From: Deinococcus sp. JMULE3
GTDB lineage: Bacteria; Deinococcota; Deinococci; Deinococcales; Deinococcaceae
Length of the DNA: 64,000 nucleotides
Assembly (NCBI RefSeq): GCF_013337115.1
Contig: NZ_SGWE01000004.1
Span: 2,108,501-2,172,500, forward strand
Direction: 5' to 3'
Shown one piece after another: positions 62,586 to 64,000 of the stretch; position 1 is the stretch's first letter, and every line of letters starts with the position of its first letter. The notes below the pieces were generated by a model that was not told the DNA's origin, searched no databases, and worked only from the letters and a program-made list of their open reading frames with translations. The translations under genes and the position numbers were made by a program.

Positions 62586-62632
62586 AAAAGAGGAAGGGCA
62601 CCGCCGATCTGGGGTGCCCTTCCTGCCTTTTC
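62586..62632. terminator. bidirectional terminator between the MazG-like gene and ddrB
   Basis: AGGAAGGGCACC/GGTGCCCTTCCT stem with A-tract on one side and CCTTTT on the other, able to end both convergent transcripts. The flanks GGGAGTGGGCAGTAGGGAGT are a short repeat. Confidence 0.85.
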
Positions 62633-62664
62633 CACTCACCACTTCCTACTTCCCACTGCCTCCG

Positions 62665-63216
62665 TCAGAACGGCGGTTCGTCGTCTGTGCGGGTCGGGGA
62701 GGGGCGGGGCTGCGTGGGGGCCGGGCGGGTGGGGGCGGGGCGCGCGGCCTGGGCGGGGGCCTGCGTGGGCGTGCCTGGGCGGGCGCCGGGGGTGGCGTAG
62801 CGGTCCTGGCGGCGGCCGCCGCGGAAGATGGCGAGGGTCACGTACTCGAATTCGCCGTCGCTCTTCTCGCGGACGTGTTCGGGGTCGGTACTCTTCGCGC
62901 CGCGGCTGTATTTGACGGCGGCGGGGAGTTTCATCTTGCGGCTGTCGACCGCTTCGAGTTCGCGGCGGCGGTAGGCGTGCCCCTTGTGGATGACGAGCTC
63001 CTCGCCGTCGGGGCTGGTCCATTTGCGGGCGCCGATGAGGTGCCAGTCGAAGTCGGGTTCGTTTTCCAGCGGGAACTGGTAGCCGCCGCTGGGGATCTCG
63101 CCGCTGGTCCAGCCGAGGCGGCCGTACTGCCGCTGGGTGTCGAGGAGTGCCGAGGCGTTCTCGACGTCCACGGTGACTTTGGCGCCCAGGTCGGTGGTGA
63201 ATTCAATATGTAACAT
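62665..63216 (-). CDS. ddrB: single-stranded DNA-binding protein DdrB
   Basis: Deinococcus-specific, damage-induced pentameric ssDNA-binding protein that promotes annealing early in genome reassembly after irradiation. 183 residues. N-terminal OB-like domain MLHIEFTTDLGAKVTVDVENASALLD; LDTQRQYGRLGWTSGEIPSGGYQFPLEN; GARKWTSPDGEELVIHKGHAYRRRELEAVD (basic DNA-contact strand); Pro/Ala-rich linker from ~145; acidic tail DDEPPF similar to SSB protein-interaction tips. AGGAGG lies 4-5 nt before ATG. A radiation response motif lies 10 bp upstream of the start, so PprI/DdrO control is expected. Confidence 0.97.
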   Translation of the reverse strand: MLHIEFTTDLGAKVTVDVENASALLDTQRQYGRLGWTSGEIPSGGYQFPLENEPDFDWHLIGARKWTSPDGEELVIHKGHAYRRRELEAVDSRKMKLPAAVKYSRGAKSTDPEHVREKSDGEFEYVTLAIFRGGRRQDRYATPGARPGTPTQAPAQAARPAPTRPAPTQPRPSPTRTDDEPPF

Positions 63217-63225
63217 CTGACCTCC

Positions 63226-63242
63226 TTATGTAAATAACATAA
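63226..63242 (-). promoter_or_regulatory. radiation/desiccation response motif (RDRM)
   Basis: On the reverse strand TTATGTTATTTACATAA matches the consensus TTATGTCATTGACATAA at 15 of 17 positions. It is the operator bound by DdrO in Deinococcus and lies just upstream of ddrB. Confidence 0.95.
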
Positions 63243-63272
63243 CACGGTCCGGGGGTTCTGAACAGTGCCCGC

Positions 63273-64000
63273 TCAGCCCTCCCGGCGCAACACGTAGAAG
63301 GCCCGCTCGCCCTCCCGCGCCAGATCCACCACCGCGAACCCCCGCGCCAGCGCCCCACCCAGCACCTCCCGCAGCGCCAGCCGCCACGCCCGCCGCACCG
63401 GCTCCGGCAGAGCGTCCGCGCGCAGCGGCACCTCCGCCAGGAGTGTTGGCGCCAGCAGCGTCGGGGCCAGCAGGACCTCGCCCTCCAGCGGCAGAGGCGC
63501 GCCCGGCGCGTCTCCCCACGCCTCCAGGACCCGCAGCCCCTCCGGTCGCGGGGCCGGGCGTTCCACTGGGCCGCGCGCCAGATCCCACTCGATCAGCAGG
63601 CGGTCCGCCGGAAACGCCCCGGCGCGGTCCTCCTCCAGCGCGTACCAGTCCGGCAGGTACGTCCGCGCGGTCGCCCCCAACTTGCCCAGGTTCAGGCGGG
63701 CATTCCGGGTCACCAGCGGATCGAAAGTCCATGTCATGCGGGTCAGGCCCTGCTCCAGCGCCAGCCGCCGCTGCACGTCCTTCAGCGCCACCGCCAGCCC
63801 CGACCCCCGACACGCCGGGTCCACCGCCAGCAGGTGCGAGTGATGCCACACCACCCCGTCCCGCAGCGCCGGAAACCCGAACGCCAGCCCCACCGGCCGC
63901 TCCGGCTGCTCCAGCGGGTACGCGGCCAGCACGATCCCGCCCGTCACACTGCTGATCCGGAACAGCGTGCCCGGCGTCACCTCACGGTCGGCGTACCCCC
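63273..64000 (-). CDS. GNAT acetyltransferase, COG3375 type, N-terminus beyond window
   Basis: A GNAT superfamily protein of the COG3375 type. GLAFGFPALRDGVVWHHSHLLAVDPACRGSGLAVALKDVQRR holds the acetyl-CoA motif, and TWTFDPLVTRNARLNLGKLGATARTYLPDWYALEEDR is the family signature. The frame is open to the right edge, reading GYADREVTPGTLFRISS, which corresponds to the usual WG(F/Y)xDRE near residue 25-30, so the true start lies outside the window. Function unknown. Confidence 0.88.
   Translation of the reverse strand, partial: GYADREVTPGTLFRISSVTGGIVLAAYPLEQPERPVGLAFGFPALRDGVVWHHSHLLAVDPACRGSGLAVALKDVQRRLALEQGLTRMTWTFDPLVTRNARLNLGKLGATARTYLPDWYALEEDRAGAFPADRLLIEWDLARGPVERPAPRPEGLRVLEAWGDAPGAPLPLEGEVLLAPTLLAPTLLAEVPLRADALPEPVRRAWRLALREVLGGALARGFAVVDLAREGERAFYVLRREG

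Overview
The window is about 64 kb of very GC-rich chromosome from a member of the genus Deinococcus. The strongest markers are a ddrB gene with a near-perfect radiation/desiccation response motif in front of it (63.2 kb), a MazG-like pyrophosphohydrolase closely resembling D. radiodurans DR2231 (62.1 kb), several Nudix hydrolases, and the habit of starting genes from a TANNNT box only 6-8 bases before the start codon (leaderless transcripts), seen at more than a dozen genes. Coding density is high, genes are short-spaced with many GTGA/ATGA stop-start overlaps, and nothing looks like a prophage, plasmid or CRISPR locus.

Layout. 0-4 kb (reverse strand): start of a B12-dependent ribonucleotide reductase with paired NrdR-box-like sites, gpsA, a methyltransferase and two type IV pilin-like genes, one with an apparent frameshift. 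4-9 kb (forward): dnaB with a large intein in its Walker A motif, a Nudix gene, a zinc-ribbon protein, a degenerate SDR protein and nrdR, whose product is the expected regulator of the reductase at the left edge. 8.9-10.1 kb: a complete insertion sequence with inverted repeats and a 7-bp target duplication. 10.3-15.3 kb (reverse): a branched-chain-amino-acid-type ABC importer (livG, F, K, H, M). 15.5-18.5 kb: a K+/H+ or Na+/H+ antiporter and a lipoprotein. 18.6-23.2 kb: pheS with a probable peptide-coded attenuator, a Nudix gene, a DUF559 cassette and pheT. 23.3-32.7 kb: a double-Nudix protein, a glycosyltransferase, a DUF512 radical-SAM protein, mscL, a serine-hydrolase protein, gatC-serS and small genes. 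32.9-37.8 kb: a two-subunit molybdenum oxidoreductase, chrA and a membrane protein. 37.9-45.2 kb: tRNA-Leu, a glycosyltransferase, hisA, a broken leucine-rich-repeat gene, a dienoyl-CoA isomerase/reductase pair and a CHASE3 kinase with its response regulator. 45.3-54.3 kb: a Gly/Ala-rich protein, tetR, pdxY, ppx, an SgrR-like regulator divergent from an MFS transporter, a repeat island and a double GNAT protein. 54.4-64 kb: DUF99 protein, a secreted PEGA protein, oligoendopeptidase F, ricT, arginase, GNAT, phosphoesterase, a candidate structured RNA, the DR2231-like gene, ddrB and a partial GNAT gene.

The most unusual content is a family of at least eight 132-155 bp repeats that sit between TGA (or TCA) trinucleotides. 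Seven of the eight lie exactly at the TGA stop codon of a gene; the eighth splits a leucine-rich-repeat gene, and removing it with one TGA restores the reading frame. Each copy holds two hairpins whose arms differ between copies but remain complementary, and one end can supply GGAG plus ATG to the next gene (livF appears to use it). The second highlight is a 19-codon leader ORF followed by mutually exclusive hairpins ahead of pheS. The third is an unassigned structured RNA candidate near 61.5 kb.
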